7,882 nt of DNA from CAZEWZ01 sp964516765 (GTDB taxonomy: Bacteria > Bacteroidota > Bacteroidia > Flavobacteriales > UBA7430), in NCBI GenBank assembly GCA_964516765.1, contig CAZEWZ010000038.1, forward strand, positions 1-7,882, read 5' to 3'. The notes below the pieces were generated by a model. It did not search any database and was not told where the DNA came from. It worked only from the letters and a program-made list of their open reading frames with translations. Position numbers and translations under genes: made by a program. Positions 7,390 to 7,882 of this stretch are shown in pieces (positions within the stretch are counted from its first letter, which is position 1; every line of letters begins with the position of its first letter).

Positions 7390-7426
7390 CACAAAAAAAA
7401 TCACCTAACGGTGATTTTTTTTTGTG
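7390..7426. terminator. Strong intrinsic terminator after the SusCD pair
   Basis: The left arm CAC-A8-TCACC (7390-7405) pairs with GGTGA-T9-GTG (7410-7426) around the loop TAAC, giving a 16-bp stem with one bulged T. It lies 11 bases after the SusD-like stop. The long A and T runs inside the stem allow a GGTGA core hairpin followed by a U-tract in either direction, so it could work bidirectionally. Confidence 0.85.
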
Positions 7427-7520
7427 ATAAATTTTAAAATAAATGTTCAAGTAGTCCTAATTTTATAAAATAACATGGGTCTTAACTACTATTTTTTTAA
7501 TAGTAATAAACCTGTAAATC

Positions 7521-7559
7521 AAAAGATAAGCATCTATATTATTCGCGTTCTTATCTTTT
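7521..7559. repeat. Ten-base inverted repeat
   Basis: AAAAGATAAG (7521-7530) and CTTATCTTTT (7550-7559) are perfect complements around a 19-base loop. On the plus strand the right arm ends in TTTTA, which is weakly terminator-like, but the stem contains little G/C. It may be a leader hairpin or an operator. Confidence 0.4.
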
Positions 7560-7616
7560 AGTTAATTTTAAACAAAATAGATTGTTGAAATCAAAAATAA
7601 TAAATAATCGTTTATG

Positions 7617-7633
7617 TGGATAGGATCTATCCA
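7617..7633. promoter_or_regulatory. Compact palindrome, possible operator
   Basis: TGGATAG and CTATCCA are perfect complements with only the bases GAT between them. The short spacing and mixed composition set it apart from the A/T-driven dyads nearby and suit a dimeric DNA-binding protein. It lies about 170 bases before the second SusC-like start. No regulator gene is in the window to pair with it. Confidence 0.35.
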
Positions 7634-7804
7634 GCTATTCCCATTAAAGCATGTGGTTACAGGTGAGTTTGTTTATAATAGAATTTGTAAGTTTTAAAAG
7701 CACCCCTTGTTAATCTATACTATACTTTTTAAAAAAACATGTTGTCAAAAAACTCCCACTCCTTATTTTTTATATAATTTCGAAGTATATTAATTACTAT
7801 AAAT

Positions 7805-7882
7805 ATGAAAACAATATTCAATCTGTCTTTACTGACAATGCTCAGTATGCAGTTATTATTGGCTCAGAAAACAATAACAGGA
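7805..7882 (+). CDS. SusC-like TonB-dependent transporter, N-terminal fragment
   Basis: The 26 codons before the window edge read MKTIFNLSLLTMLSMQLLLA followed by QKTITG. The first 20 residues are a signal peptide with probable cleavage at LLA|Q. The KTITG that follows matches the start of the carboxypeptidase-regulatory-like domain in SusC-type receptors; the complete susC in this window has LKTVTG at the same place. As in that gene, no STN domain precedes it. The preceding terminator and gap indicate its own transcription unit. Identification rests on this short N-terminus; another outer-membrane protein with the same domain is possible. Confidence 0.7.
   Translation, partial: MKTIFNLSLLTMLSMQLLLAQKTITG

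Larger units (their letters stand above)
7427..7804. other. Intergenic region before the second susC-like gene
   Basis: These 378 bases separate the terminator from the next SusC-like start. They are A/T-rich and I see no gene. Contents worth noting are the small stem TACTATT/AATAGTA (7487-7493 with 7499-7505), the 10-base inverted repeat at 7521-7559, the compact palindrome at 7617-7633, and ATAATAGAATTTG at 7675-7687, which matches 12 of 13 bases of a sequence before the first susC. A promoter for the downstream unit is expected here, but no exact TAnnTTTG is present. Confidence 0.55.

Noticed and set aside
1..7882. CRISPR array, insertion sequence, intact tRNA or rRNA
   Set aside because: I found no regularly spaced repeats, transposase, terminal inverted repeats of an insertion sequence, or complete RNA gene.

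Overview
The window looks like part of a polysaccharide utilization locus (PUL) from a low-GC, probably marine, member of the Flavobacteriia (Bacteroidota). Evidence for this is an adjacent SusC-like/SusD-like pair, signal peptides ending in the flavobacterial A|Q style, A/T-rich leaders without a Shine-Dalgarno sequence, a sulfatase alongside, and strongly A/T-rich intergenic DNA.

Layout. Positions 1-57 (minus) carry the first 19 codons of an unrecognised protein that runs off the left edge. Positions 58-304 are non-coding and hold a short match to the 3' end of a tRNA-Ser followed by a hairpin. Positions 305-1795 (minus) encode a secreted S1-type sulfatase. Positions 1796-2682 are an 887-base divergent gap. 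Its sulfatase-proximal part is richer in G/C and holds a decayed reading frame with a C8 tract, a hairpin and a lipoprotein-signal-like ORF; the remainder is very A/T-rich leader DNA before susC. Positions 2683-5919 (plus) encode a 1078-residue SusC/RagA-type TonB-dependent transporter. Twenty-five bases later comes the 477-residue SusD/RagB-like surface lipoprotein (5945-7378), closed by a strong hairpin terminator at 7390-7426. After about 380 bases with two dyads, the first 26 codons of a second SusC-like receptor begin at 7805 and run off the right edge.

How the genes fit together. The SusD-like lipoprotein should cap the SusC-like barrel and capture glycan fragments for TonB-driven import. 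The sulfatase would remove sulfate esters from those glycans in the periplasm or outside the cell. This points to a sulfated polysaccharide, such as those of marine algae, but the window does not identify it. No glycoside hydrolase, polysaccharide lyase, regulator or sulfatase-maturation enzyme is present here. The second SusC start suggests tandem transporter units.

The protein-coding content is of known families, and I see no convincing undescribed system. The unexplained material is in the gaps: the decayed frame at 1844-1980, the tRNA-like scar near 206-220, and the dyads before each susC.
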